The notes: generated by a model not told the origin, from the letters alone. A stretch of 64,000 nt of DNA from Stenopsyche tienmushanensis (GCA_008973525.1 WACJ01000525.1:434001-498000), one strand, 5' to 3'. Positions 48,220 through 60,375 are shown, numbered from the stretch's first letter. A program made the numbers and translations.

Positions 48220-49059
48220 GAACTACATTTTATTATCAGAATCAAAATTTTTCCTAGAGCATTATAATTTGTTCTCATTAAATATATCAGCGCTTTGCTA
48301 TAAACGTACACCCTCATGTTTTTAAAGCCCCTCGTTGGTAATAGCATACATAAGTTATTTACAAGCGTTTCGTTAATATTTTAATTGTATCTAAAATCAA
48401 CTCTACCAATGCAACATAATGAGGATACAACGATAATATACAAGGGCTGTAAATCTCGAGGGCAACCGGGTAGCTTATTTTAAACCACATCCAATGTATG
48501 AAATATAATAAGGAAGATATGCAGGCAGATTTTCATTTATATTTTAAACATGTTTTGATATTTAATTTTCTTATTTTTAGAATGGTTCTTAGATTCTTAC
48601 AAATATCTTTCTTGGAAAGGAAACCTCATTAAATCTATTGATTTCAAACATTTCTATCGAATTCCTTTCTTAAAATAAGAATAGATACTCCTTTTACGTT
48701 GAACCTTATTGGTTCGTAGTTGTGAGAAGCTCAGAATATTATTTTTGTGAAATACAATCAAAACCTATCAAACAGATCGCCAATCTTCGACAAAAGATAA
48801 GAATGCAATTCAACTGACATGCTTTGTATCATCTGAAATTTTATTAGAAATTAATATCAGATCACATGCTTCATAAAGTTTTATCTTGAATTTTAAATTT
48901 ATTGAAAATTAATATCTTAAACGTATCAAGTATCATCTTCGTCGCAGTAAAAAATGCTTGTTTTTCATAGTTATTATGTTCGTCGAACAACTTTGGAAAA
49001 CTTTCGATATCCCATTATGGCGATTCTATATAATCCGTGCGTATACTTTTCTTTCCCAA
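48220..49059. other. No gene recognised
   Basis: This is AT-rich, with nothing supportable. Confidence 0.3.
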
Positions 49060-49560
49060 GATTGAAACTGTATTGAAATTTATATTTCTGAGCCAATTTT
49101 AAGCCCCAGTGAGCGCCTATCGGACAAAAGCTCGCCTAATGTGTTTGACGCTGGTCAAACACTAAGAGCATCTATTGTCTGAAGCAGGGATTAACGTCCA
49201 GATATTAAAATTATAGCGTCGACACAAATCCTCGGGTGCTGTGTCGTTCAAAAAAATAGTTTCGGCTGCAATACAACAAAGACGCGTTTATTTTGGGCCT
49301 TAAAAGGCTCCCCGTCATCCCCTCGAGTGAGCATAGGGTGATTTAATTTGCGCTCGTAAATAGCAAGTCGTTCTTGCAATCGAAGTTATCCCGAATTCCG
49401 GGAAGAAGCCAAATTGATGGCTATTAAAATGTATATTTTTGCGTCGGTCGGATGGCGCGTTTCCGCGCAAATAAACCGGGATATTGTTGAGTTCGATCTG
49501 GGACGTGAAAAGTACGAGTGTTTGCAAAAGGGTACGATTTCGGAATTGGTGCGGGAATTC
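49060..49560. other. Candidate conserved non-coding block
   Basis: About 500 bp of balanced composition, with palindromic and transcription-factor-like words (TTTGACGCTGGTCAAAC, ATTTAATTTGCGCTCG, CCCGAATTCCGGG). There is no open frame worth naming and no match to the other repeats in the window. It stands out sharply from the AT-rich flanks. Confidence 0.3.
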
Positions 49561-51265
49561 ATAAAATTGCTAGCATTTATCAGGAGATAAGCGAATCGTA
49601 AACATCGTGTTTACAATTATTATGTATGCTATAAATATGTTCGGAATGTTTTCATAGCTCAACGATTTTCTTCGCTTAAGTGCTGTCAACTCCACCAGAC
49701 GATCCTAAGCATTTCTGAACAGTGAGGGCGCGAATGACATGCATATATTTAAAATTGGTCTTTTCGTTTACATCTTTAATATTTTCAATAACCATATAAT
49801 TATACCGATCGTTCTTATTCTTGAATGGCTATTAACAAAACCCTATTTCATTTTATGATGAATTAATTAACCATGATTATATAACAAGATTACACAGCTT
49901 CATTGTATTTAAAAGTCCTACATTGCCACCACTTTATCGGTATATCACTTCGTTAATATGATGATAATCGATCCTTTGTAATATCATTATTGCATGCTAA
50001 TCATCGCATAATGCTGTGCTACATTTCGAGATTCGAGATTTTCCAAGAAATATTAAGAAACAAAATCGAAAATTCTCACTTCTCGAGAAATGAAAACCAT
50101 CGAGAAATCAGAATGCCTACATCTAATACACCACATAAGTGTAGGTAATATGATGCCCTAATTTTATATATCGATTCAAATAAATAATTTGATTAATAAT
50201 CAATGACGTTACAATGCAATCAATCCAAACCAATACCCAGAAAGCATATTTTGATTTAAAGGGCAAAAATTTGAAATTTTACAATGTAATTCAATCCAAA
50301 TAAATTCTCTCTTTAGTATGCTATCAACTTCATCAACAGATATATTAGAGAAAATTAATATTTCTGCGTATTCAATCCCTGTTTTACCAGGAATCGCTAT
50401 GCATTTCAATGATATGCTTTGACACGTAATGGAATATTTTCATGTACCCAATCAAGCTCTATTTGCAGAGCTAAATTATGAATTTAAATAAACGTATTTT
50501 TTTGAATAATCCGCTGTTAAATACACTAAAAGTAATGAATTTCAAACAACATGGAATCAAAATGATTATCCATAAAAATATTTTATATTTACATCGTGCT
50601 AGTCCCAATGAAAATATTTTTCCATCATCTACCACTGGAATTCGCATGCTTTTAAATAGGGGTGAATTTTAAATATCCTTTTGTGAGATGCCATCACAGA
50701 CAAATCTATATCTTCGTACAATTTCAGGACACAGTGTATTTTGCGGATGACATTAAAAACGTCATCGAGCGATTGTGTTTCAGACGTTTTCATTGCTTAC
50801 ATAATAATGACGAATATCGAATTATCTGAAATATTTATGAATGAAAATAAAACATAACTTGAACTTATTATTATGTATATTAGGAAAGCCACTATGGTAA
50901 TAAATGGATGCTGACCAAACTGGCGTTAAAGATTTTTTGTTAACCTATTGTATCAAACAAACAAATTCTGTGATGTATAATAGCATTTTTCCACTACATC
51001 ATCATATTTATTAAATCCTAATTAGATCGTATTTAATCTTTTGACATTAGATTTCATAGGAACACACGAATAAAAAACTTTACCGAAAAATATAATCATT
51101 TAATCAAATGTATTTCTTCTTAATTTGATTGAACTTTGCTAAAAAATTGTCTCTAATTATTCAATTAGGTTGTTTGTCCAATAAGTTAAAAAAATTGTTT
51201 GCATTCAAAATATTTTTATCTCTTTTTGATTAATCAGAATGATTAAGAAGAAATATTAACTGAAG
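49561..51265. other. No gene recognised
   Basis: This is AT-rich DNA; only chance frames were seen. Confidence 0.3.
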
Positions 51266-51269
51266 AATG

Positions 51270-51605
51270 TGGTCTATGCTCAATAACAACCCAATTTAAT
51301 TCGTTTAGCTTATAGCGAATCATCCCTGCATGTGGTATCATTAGATCGAAAAATAAATGTGTTTTCGTTTGCCAATTCCCCATTAGACAGTGTCATTTTT
51401 TTATTGAATTTGTAACATGAATAAGGCGAATTTATGAAAAGAATTTCTCTAAAAATACGGTGAATGCTTCATAACAACCAAATTATATTCGCATGCGATG
51501 GACCATTATCACTACATGTGGTGGCATGTTGTCGTATTGAAAACAACCCCTTTTCAATTCAACATTACAGACATGTCATTTTTACAAGCAAGCTCGAAAT
51601 TGAGT
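51270..51605 (+). repeat. Degenerate tandem duplication, about 183-bp unit
   Basis: Pairs of matching words are each separated by about 183 bp: ATGCTCAATAACAAC and ATGCTTCATAACAAC, GCATGTGGTATCAT and ACATGTGGTGGCAT, CATTAGACAGTGTCATTTTT and CATTACAGACATGTCATTTTT. There are two old units. A partial third may adjoin at about 51608-51670. Confidence 0.5.
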
Positions 51606-51668
51606 CTTGATTATCTGTTTGTATTCAAAATGCTTATAATTAGACAAAATATGTTAAAATGTAGTCTA

Positions 51669-52490
51669 TGCTATCACTCAATAAGTTTATAGGGTGACTA
51701 ATAATACAACAATTTTTAGGCAAAATTTTACTTTATTCATCAATATTGTAACTTTTAGATTTAAATTTACTTAAGGAATATATTCCCAAAGATGAAATGA
51801 TCCATTCAATTATTTTTAGGAAAAGATTGGTTTTCAAAGTTCAGAAATGATTATTAATTGAGTTAGAAGATAGACTTAACAGTAATAGAATAAAGGAAAA
51901 AATGATACACTGCAAGGATTATTGACTCAATATGTCACTCAATAAAATCATGCTGCAAATAAGTTTATGAATTATGAGGGAGAGTCAGAAAGATATACAA
52001 ATCAACGACTAAACATCTAAATAGCATACTATAAAGACTTGGAAGAAAAAGATCATGAATAGATCCTGGGCAAACCATATTATCAACTTTAAAGGACAAC
52101 ATTCATAACGAAATGTGTCAATTCTAAAAAAAAAAATTGCCTCACTCAGTCTCCTGATTTAGTTTTAATAGATTATACGAGCAACTTATTAAGATATCTT
52201 CAACATATTCTGTCTGATCAATTGTTAGATAAAAAATACATTGATAATTACATACAAGCAAAGCCTGATTAAGACCCTGACCCTTTGCACTTTAGAGGTG
52301 ACTCTCACTCACCATATGTTCTCAAAGAAACAAAACCGCTAAAAACATCAAATCACATATTATTGCAGTACTTGCCCCGAAAAGCAGGGCATGCATCTTG
52401 GCAATTGTTTTATGAAATGTCACACACAGCAAAATTACAGAGACCTATATTTAAGATATTCATAAAATATTCAATAAGTTAGTAGGAGTA
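51669..52490 (+). mobile_element. mariner debris with several CACTCAATAAGTT termini
   Basis: TATCACTCAATAAGTTTATA at 51669 is the end of the mariner family at 23687. Weaker versions are at about 51930 and 52463, all in the same orientation. On the plus strand, 52145-52250 reads SPDLVLIDYTSNLLRYLQHI followed by LSDQLL, a worn mariner PYSPDLAPSDYHLFRSLQHFL block. The frame at 52285-52482 beyond it is not recognised. Boundaries are uncertain, and probably more than one copy is mixed here. Confidence 0.6.
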
Positions 52491-52558
52491 AGAAATTTTC
52501 CAAAAAAGCTGCGAAACGTCTCGAGTTGCTGATTCGCCGTGTGAAAAAGGGTCTTGAT

Positions 52559-53187
52559 TAGGGAATCCAATCCCTGGATCCCGGACAGCTATAGTTGTTC
52601 ATGAATCCCGGGATTAGTAAACGAAATCCCGAAAAAATTTAAATTGAAATTTTTATCTAACAGAAATCATACACCTCACCCAAGCGATGAAGGCTACTAA
52701 ATCTAGACATTCTCGCCGAAATCTGAACGCATGGAAACAGTGGCGTAACTACTAATCGGCGAGCTTAGGCGACGCCTAGGGGCAATAACTGTCTAATCTA
52801 TGTATATAGAGTACATATATGTTTTTCAAATTGTTATATAATATTAACCTTTCCCTACCGGTGATGTATTTACTACACCTCGCCTCTAATAATGGGAATA
52901 TGGATATGAAATATAATAGATACGGGGTTCAGAATTTTTGTGTTCTTCCGTAATATAATTACGAATTACATCAAAGTATTATAGTAAGTAGTAATTAATC
53001 TGCAGCGACGGAAATAAATAATTTGTTGGGAAATTGGGAATTTTGCGAGTTTTAGTTTGTGTTTCAGCAGAAAGGAATTTTATCAGTCACATTGATGATA
53101 TTATGGATCCCGGGACTGATTCCGGGATGGTCTAATGCAATCCCGAAATCCCGGGATCAAAATTTAGGTTCGGGATTGGATTCCCTA
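52559..53187. mobile_element. Composite hAT element (one hAT end-type containing another)
   Basis: The outer ends are TAGGGAATCCAATCCCTGGA and the inverse of GGATTGGATTCCCTA. They are flanked by GTCTTGAT and GTCTTGAG, an 8-bp target duplication with one difference, as hAT makes. Inside, from 52738, is CAGTGGCGTAACTACTAATC, a different hAT terminal repeat, followed by the same 360 bp seen at 31857-32235. The inner part stops at about 53100, where the outer element resumes with CCCGGGA-rich palindromic sequence. Confidence 0.75.
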
Positions 53188-53195
53188 GTCTTGAG

Positions 53196-53985
53196 TGCAA
53201 AGGGTTAATATAGTGGGTTTAATGGAGTGTAAAATTCTGATTCTGAAAATAATGATAATTTCGCTAATCATTCTCGCACTTAAAATTCCCATTATAATAA
53301 CCTTATCCCAATTTAACCATGTGTGGAAGTTAATTGGGAATCATCATATCATGATTGATTTAAATCCATAAAAATGTATTAATATTGTGTAATCCTTCAT
53401 AAACATTTTATTATGTAAGAACGAATATTTATGCACCGTTTTTGCAAAAATCATTTTTGTGTCAAGTCCTTTTATTGCCTTTGTGAAATTCATACAGTGA
53501 AAATTACGCAAATGCACTATGACCGCAAAAATTTTCAAGTGCTCTCTGCGGTTCGCCTGCTAGATCAAATATACATAGAAATTAAATTGAAATAGTCCTT
53601 TTATGGAACACAATTACTGTGAAATAGATGATATTCATCAATTCGATGGAATATATTTTGTATCGCATTTCGAAATGTAGATGCGTACTTTTTAATCAAT
53701 GCTCAATTCGAGGCAAATATTTTCGATTACCTCGTGGAAAATCCCATAAAATGATTTTTTACCCTTGATTTTTTTGTATTTTGATTGCATACACCTTGCT
53801 TAGAAGTATATAAGGCAGCGCTTGTATAAAATACGTTACGGCTATATTAGATTACCGCATTAGTTAATCTGTGAAGTTAGCAGGGGGAAAACTTCCGAGC
53901 GCAGACCCTGATTCCATTACTGTAAGAGTGGGTTAGCTTTTCAAGTTTAATCCTGCGGCTTTGAATGTGTATCAGATAATTTGTG
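53196..53985. other. No gene recognised
   Basis: This is AT-rich and without interpretable frames. Confidence 0.3.
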
Positions 53986-53989
53986 ATTT

Positions 53990-54300
53990 AATTTGACGAG
54001 CAAAGCTAAAACTTGAGACAAGCGAAGATCTATTTTTGTTCAATGCAAGATGTAGGAATCCTCGAGGGATGTTCGGCTCGCCCGATGGACCGTCGTAGCT
54101 CGATAATGACCAGGAAGGATTGCGCCCTCGAATTTGATAGCATATTTTAACGGCTCGTCTAGACTCTGCATCGTTAATCGCCTCTCCATCCGGTCGATAA
54201 AATAATTGAAAAGATGGGCCCTACAAGTGGCTGTTGACGAGTGTTTTTTCTGAATTAAACCCGACGCCGCCGCTCAAATTTCAGGTGGAAAAATTAATTA
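53990..54300. other. Candidate conserved non-coding block
   Basis: A GC-richer, non-repetitive segment (GGATGTTCGGCTCGCCCGAT, TCGCCTCTCCATCCGGTCGA) with no coding frame or transposon end. Confidence 0.25.
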
Positions 54301-54681
54301 AAAATACCTCCCTGGCATGGGCGACGATCTAAATATAGATTTTTTCCTTGCTGACAATCTTGGAGATCCCTTTGGATTAATATATATATTAAGGATGAAA
54401 TATTCAATATTTTTATGATGAAATATCTCTTTCATCCAGGAAATTTTCAAACGCGAATGGATAATCATTTTTCCATTAGCTCTCACCAATTGAATTATGC
54501 CATGTCTAACGAGGTGTGCATAATCCAATAACATGTGTATCAATTTGACCTGATAAGCATTAAAACACTAATGCACTTTGCTACTATTTTAATATCAATA
54601 TTTCAATTGCCTCATTAATTTGAAAAATTGCATAATATCATTTTTGGTCTAACATATTTTCCCAATACTAAATTAAAAACG

Positions 54682-55509
54682 CTAGATACGATAGATACGC
54701 TCCATACGCATAAAAAAGACTTGAACTACATATAAAACTGAGGGATAGTTTCCATTATTTTTTAAAAACCGCATAACTTCAAATCAATATGATGGAATAT
54801 ACCAAAAATCGCACAAAAAAAACTTTTAGACGACTTGATCTTTATTTTTTTACGCAGTTCGTGATATGAAGACGTGCAATTCTTAAACTCGTATTGGAAT
54901 TTTGATATATCGTTCAGAATTTGAGTCATGTACAATAAATAAATTTTCTAATGTATTGCAAAATTGACTAGCTTCTTGTATAATTTTTACAGTAAGGGGA
55001 GCTGGAGTTTTTTCCATTTCAATATCGTCTTCTGTTTCTTTGCTGCCATATAACATCAATCCAATAATAGCATCGTCATTCAAAGGAGAAATCTTCAAGC
55101 AATTGATCAATATCATTTTGAGAAAAAGTATCAAAGCAAGTCGATTTGTCAAAGTAATGATTTCAGCTGATAATGTCGATTTTTTTATTATTTCACCATC
55201 TGTAACACATTCGGGCCAAACTGTTTTCAAACAAGAATTTAAAGTGTGTTATCTGATACACCGTACATTAAACATTATTTATACAATCCAAAATTGAAAA
55301 CTTTTTGGCTGAATTAAGCATGTCGTATTGGACCGAAGAAACACTATTTTCACATTTGAGTATTCTAAATATGGATGATTTGAACTTGCACTAGTGTTAA
55401 TTTTCGATTTTTTTTATGCGCATTCGCATAAAAAAACCTTCATCCTCAATAGAAAAATGAGGGGTACGTTCCATTATTTTTGAAAATCGCATAAAAACAG
55501 ACCCAAGTG
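54682..55509 (-). mobile_element. Tigger/pogo-like element (family 2) with C-terminal remnant
   Basis: The right end (inverse CACTTGGGTCTGTTTTTATG) lies before a TA. The left end is worn but its subterminal part (AAAAAAGACTTGAACTACAT, CCGCATAACTTCAAATC) matches the 59889-60375 copy. The minus strand holds Tigger transposase C-terminal sequence. The remainder has been deleted. Confidence 0.7.
54883..55275 (-). pseudogene. Tigger transposase C-terminal region
   Basis: The minus strand reads (N)SCLKTVWPECVTDGEIIKK, then STLSAEIITL, later LTVKIIQEASQFCNTLENLF and HDSNSERYIKI. In Tigger transposases a WKKLWPECV motif follows the catalytic core, and a helical segment ending in HDxNxER comes at the very end. 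This order is kept here. A frameshift in the middle and loss of everything upstream make it non-functional. Confidence 0.75.
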
Positions 55510-55669
55510 TACTCCAATATATACATCATCTTAATATTGCAGCAACTTGCAATCCACTTGAGGGGCTAAAACTTTCAAAATACTTATTTAACCTTTGAGA
55601 AGTGAGCTAATTTTAAATCATCATAATCTTAGATGCTATATTTGTGTTGTCCATTACTTATCGTCATGC

Positions 55670-55935
55670 AAATTCACTTATCTGTCATGACCGTCGCAGC
55701 GTGTGTGAAGCTTGTATATAAATAAATAAACACTGTCGATAGCACAAAATATTCGGTTATTTCTTCAAATAAACAAATAACAAACTTGAAATCGAAATCA
55801 TTATTAGTCAATAAATTTGGGTTAACGATCTATACAACCGTACGATGTACGCAATATACTTTCTCCGTCTCTGTCTCCCAACCATAATCTCTCCCTACAA
55901 GATACTCTCCGTCTCTGTCTTTCTCCGAGCTCAAC
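55670..55935 (+). repeat. LTR-like repeat, copy 1
   Basis: It is colinear with 59082-59335: CCGTCGCAGCGTGTGTGAAG, CTTGTATATAAATAAATAA, CACTGTCGATAGC, AATTTGGGTTAAC, CTACAAGATACTCTC and CCGTCTCTG occur in the same order. A TATATAAATAAATAA box with a polyadenylation-like AATAAA and a CT-rich end suits a solo LTR, but TG...CA edges are not certain. Confidence 0.5.
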
Positions 55936-56078
55936 ATGTAAGGATGCTCTTTTTAAATCACTGGAATTCGGACGCAACTCTGTGTCTTACCTCTTTAAGG
56001 AGTTAAAAATCTTGATATTGATGAGTGCATGACTTCTGAAATTACTTTTTTCATCATTCATCCAGATTAATTAATATA

Positions 56079-56228
56079 CACTTAAACCTTTTTTGTGCGG
56101 TAGATGCGTTCCGCGGAAAATCGCACAAAAATAAATCGAAAAATAAGCTATGCGTTCCATGGATTTCAAAAACCGCATAACTTTGAAACAGCTGTATGAA
56201 ATATATCGCACAAAAAGAGGTTTGAGTG
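56079..56228. mobile_element. Tigger/pogo-like MITE (family 1), compact copy
   Basis: The ends CACTTAAACCTTTTTTGTGC and (inverse) CACTCAAACCTCTTTTTGTG lie within TA duplications at 56077-56078 and 56229-56230. The subterminal CGCATAACTTTGAAA and the GCGTTCCGCGGAA block are shared with 24421. At 150 bp it is the shortest and cleanest copy and defines the family ends. Confidence 0.8.
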
Positions 56229-56415
56229 TATATACTTTTATATATTTTCATTAGAAAAGCATATACTTCTACATTCAGCACATTCAGTCTTCAGATTTTT
56301 AAAACTGAATTGTTTTTTAAGTGAAATTTATATCCATGCGAGTGGGCAAATTAGCTTGATCGTCACGAAAAATGAAACTCCAAGTGGTATTCTGTCGGAA
56401 ACAGGAGAAATCGTT

Positions 56416-56530
56416 TATAGTGTGTCCATGTCCGCCGCATACATCAACGAAACGTTACGCGCATGCGTCGTCCAACTCCGCTATATGTATGTATCTATGC
56501 GTAGCATAAAGAAACTACTAGATCAATAGC
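56416..56530 (-). repeat. Repeat inverted relative to 59600-59725
   Basis: The reverse complement runs TAGTTTCTTTATGCTACGCA, CGCATGCGCGTAACG and GGACATGGACACACT. The plus strand at 59600-59725 has TAGTTGCTTTATGTTACGTA, CGCATGCGCGTAGCG and GGGATGGACACACA in the same order. The family is unknown. Confidence 0.55.
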
Positions 56531-58443
56531 GCGCCTATTTTATTACATATTACACAACACACAGCTAACAAATTCCGTTAGGAGCTAAGAAATTTCACTT
56601 TTTTACAGGTAATTAATAAATTTTTGATCATTGTCAACTATCCAATACATTTTTCTCCATCAATTTACGATGTAAATAGCTTTTAATATTTGATATAATT
56701 TGACATCGATTGTTTCCCATCTATCGCCGTTACGCTTCAGGAGACATGTCATCCTAGTTCAATTGATAATGATTTTCAACTATGTAGAATATTTGTTATC
56801 TCGATCGATTTTGAATAAATTAATGTAAAAGCGTGCGAGTGAATGGAAGGTAATGAGTATGCATAAGGGAACATGTGTATGTAAACGTGTATGCGGGGAC
56901 AGTTGGGTTCTGTCGGCATAAACGACATGCAGCTGATATTTATAACATAACGATCACGTGCCTTTGTTCGTGATCACTCAATGGTCTTGTTCTTAAAAAA
57001 TCTTCATAATTGGAATAACCAAAGCAAGCGAAGAAGATAACAGTCTCGACATGCGTATTTTTAATTCTTATATCTGCCAAATGTATGTATATCTATAGCG
57101 TTGATTGACGTCATTGTGATTTGGTTGAAGATGTTTTGTATAATGGATATAAATTGTATACTCGATGAATTATGATCAACAACATTTAATTATAAGCGGA
57201 GAGATCATGTTGATATAGCAATCAAGATTATGATTTATGTGTACTAAATTATAAGTCTCTTAGCAATGTTGATTGCTGATTTGTTGATAATTTTAATTAG
57301 TATTTCAAATAATTAGAATTTGTGTGTTTGGAAATGCGAACGAGGCATGGAAGGCCGTTGTTAATCGATTTGCTTGGTTTATTCAAATCGGATTTTTGTG
57401 AGTTTTATTTGAGGATATAATACCACTAATGACACTACCGTTGACAAATCTGGAAGTGATTGTTGACTGTGCAAAGAAGAAATGTCCACAAACGGCTTGT
57501 ATGTAGAGTTTGCCTTGTCGACGAAATGCGAAACCGATCATGAACGAGCACAAGGGGTTGTAAAGCAGCTCCCAAATAAAAATACTGTTTTAATTTTATA
57601 CAAAAAAATATAAATTTAGAACCACTTGCCAGCAGTATGATGCAATCCGATATAATTTATCTTTCATGTGAAATAACGAGTTGTTGCTGCGAAATTCGAA
57701 CCCGTGACCCACTTGCCCATAAATTTTATCAAGGGTTGAGAGTCGCATTGCATTTTTGCCTATAAATACGCCAAGTATTACATTATCGTGGTAATTTATC
57801 TTAAATTATCCAATATAAAACGAATCGAAAGATCACAGTTCACAGACTGAATTAAGCTCTTGTTTTTAATCCATTTTTAGAAAGCCTTCTTAGTCCAATT
57901 GCCTTTAAGCATATAAATTTATATCTTAAATGCTTTTAATATTTAGATTCTCAGAACTATGTTATATATATTAGGGAGATTCGAAAACATTTACGTATTT
58001 ACTAAAAAAAAGTTCAAATTTATTAATATCAAGAAACGTTTATACAAAATTATAAAGTATAATTACCTTCATTATTCAGCACATATTCCCCTTACTTTGG
58101 CAGTCCTTTGATCTTTATTCAGTAAAAACTTACCGGTTTATAAGCAACTTCATTTTTGAATTGTTTTTCTCTTAAGCTGTGATCCATGGACCTGAAAAGA
58201 TGGAAATTCGTCCTGTGAGTTCTGACTTGATTAGAGAAAGATCGTCCCATTCTCAGTTTATTCCTTAAGCATCTATTGCCCAATTTAATTCTTAGAAACC
58301 AATATTGACAATCTGTTGCACACAAATAATGTTAAACAATAGTTCTACAAAAATATTACTTACAATGATGTTTTTGTGACTGTGTCTGGATACAAACTAA
58401 GCTCAAACATAAGGTCTCAAAATACGTTAATATTTTCGAGTCC
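56531..58443. other. No gene recognised
   Basis: This is AT-rich DNA. A B-box-like GGGTTCGAAT on the minus strand at about 57697-57706 has no properly spaced A box. Frames are chance-like. Confidence 0.3.
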
Positions 58444-58451
58444 CTCTAATA

Positions 58452-58746
58452 CAGGGATGTCCAACCGGTCGATCTTTAAGCAAAATTTGGTCGATCCCGA
58501 CGACTTCCGTGAATTTTGAAAAAAAAAAATTACTTTATATAAATATATTTACAGCCGACGATGAAAAATAAAATTCCGGAAATCGAAGTCTTTAGCTCGA
58601 CTTGATTCGTGTTTATCTGCTAATTTGAGTTTTTAAGTTTGAAACACCTTAAATATATTTCCTATAAGAATCATATTAGAAGTCGATTCCGAGCCAATTT
58701 TAAATTAAAAAGTAGCTCCCAAGACGAAAAAGGTTGGACAACCTTG
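58452..58746. mobile_element. hAT MITE with perfect 8-bp target duplication
   Basis: CAGGGATGTCCAACC opens the element, and its right end is the inverse of CAAGGTTGTCCAACC. Identical CTCTAATA octamers flank it at 58444-58451 and 58747-58754. This is a textbook hAT insertion. The 295-bp inside includes GTCGATC / GTAGCTC-type words but no frame. Confidence 0.9.
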
Positions 58747-59081
58747 CTCTAATATATTAGGGATACCACAAAGGAATCAAATTTTTCTCATTTTTTAAAA
58801 TATTTTATCTCATAAATAACTTTCTAATGACACAAACGAATGCTATTCAGAGAAATTGGCAAAATAAAATGTTCTTGAAATATTATTTTTTATGTTGTAT
58901 TTGAAGTATCGTTAATTTCTTACCGTATAAAAAGGGTTAAATGTTAATTATAGTTTAGGACTAAATCTTCATCAGTGTCTGATCCCAACGAAAGCCATTG
59001 CTCATTTTTCCGCTTTGGATTATTTTACAGTACTCATTCCTCATTAATAGTCTTAACAAAGATGCATAGATCGTACAAATT

Positions 59082-59335
59082 CATTTATCTGTCAGAACCG
59101 TCGCAGCGTGTATGAAGCTTGTATATAAATAAATAATCACTGTCGATAGCCCATAATATTCGGCATTTTTTGCGTAATCATAAACAATACACTTGAAATC
59201 GATTCATTATATCATTCACATATCGTTATTAGTCGATAAATTTGGGTTAACTACTCTCTCCATCTCGGTCTCTCATTCACATTCTCCGACCTACAAGATA
59301 CTCTCTCCGTCTCTGGTTTTCTCGAAACTCACTAA
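59082..59335 (+). repeat. LTR-like repeat, copy 2
   Basis: It is a direct-orientation partner of 55670-55935, 3.4 kb away. It shares the TATA-like TTGTATATAAATAAATAA and the CT-rich tail. No gag or pol sequence lies between the two, so they are either solo LTRs or the remains of one gutted element. Confidence 0.5.
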
Positions 59336-59599
59336 TAAAATAATTTATCTTCCTCCCTGGTTGAATTAAAACAGGATGAAATGTTAAAAATGTTCTTAAT
59401 CGAGTGTTGTTTAGAATTTAGAAATAATTGTATTGATATATGACAACTCAAAATGGAAAGACTAAATTCACAACTTTTCACTTCATAATATTACAGCTTA
59501 AAAAAATGGGTTAGAATCTCGCAGGGTAGCAAAGAAATTTTGTTAATGAAAATATTTAGCTAAAAAAAAAGCTGTGTTGTATAATATATAATAAAGTAG

Positions 59600-59725
59600 G
59601 CTTGCTTCTCGTGCAGTAGTTGCTTTATGTTACGTATAGAGACACAAACGCGCACAGTAGAGGCGACGCTGCGCATGCGCGTAGCGTCTTTATGATGTAT
59701 ATGACGGGGATGGACACACAACAAA
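59600..59725 (+). repeat. Repeat inverted relative to 56416-56530
   Basis: It carries the palindromic GCGCATGCGCGTAGCG core. See the partner entry for the shared words. Together with the LTR-like pair it makes a nested set of duplicated blocks. Confidence 0.55.
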
Positions 59726-59888
59726 CATTTCTTCATCTCTTTCCCGTCAAATATCGAATGAAATTTCGCTTTATTTGATTATTTTCCGATCTCAAAATTT
59801 TGATTATATTCCGGTCTCTTTAATACAATACAATTAACTACATGTAACGCTTTCATATTTCATCCTTTGCGATACTGTATATTGAGTA

Positions 59889-60375
59889 CACTTAGATCTA
59901 TTTTTATGCGATATATACGTTCCATGGGAAATAAAAAAAGACTTGAACTACATAGTAAACTGAGGGATAAGTTCCATTATTTTTAAAAATCGCATAACTT
60001 CAAATCAATGTGATAGAATCTACTACAAATCGCATAAAAAAAGTTTATAAAAAAGTAATATAACACAAAACATATTTATCTTAGAATTGCTTTACTTAAG
60101 TCTATTTTACTCGATAATCATACAAATGCAATTCTTAAGATTTTGAGAAGAGTTACCAGATTTAAAAGCAATTCCGTTGGCTCATCGCCCTATACACACT
60201 CACTTTATAACGGTTGTAACTTGCACTAGGGTTAATTTTAGATTTTTTCTAATGCAAATTCGCATAAATAAAGCTTTTTCTGCTATAAAAAATGATGGAT
60301 AGGTTCCATTATTTTTGAAAATCGCATAACTTCAAATTCGCATAAAAAAGATCGGCATAAAAACAGACCCAAGTG
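59889..60375. mobile_element. Tigger/pogo-like non-autonomous element (family 2)
   Basis: It starts CACTTAGATCTATTTTTATG and ends with the inverse of CACTTGGGTCTGTTTTTATG, with TA at 59887-59888 and 60376-60377. Subterminal ATCGCATAACTTCAAAT occurs near both ends. Its left and right arms match the 54682-55509 copy, which still contains transposase sequence. This one has lost it. Confidence 0.75.

Noticed and set aside
56054..56281. 75-codon minus-strand frame
   Set aside because: It is a read-through of the compact Tigger-like MITE and its two ends.
57660..57720. tRNA or SINE suggested by GGGTTCGAAT on the minus strand
   Set aside because: The A-box-like GGGCAAGTGGG lies only about 12 nt from the B box, too close for a tRNA, and no stems form.
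55670..59335. A complete LTR retrotransposon between the two LTR-like repeats
   Set aside because: The 3 kb between them contain no gag, protease, reverse transcriptase or integrase motif in any frame, and hold instead unrelated MITEs.
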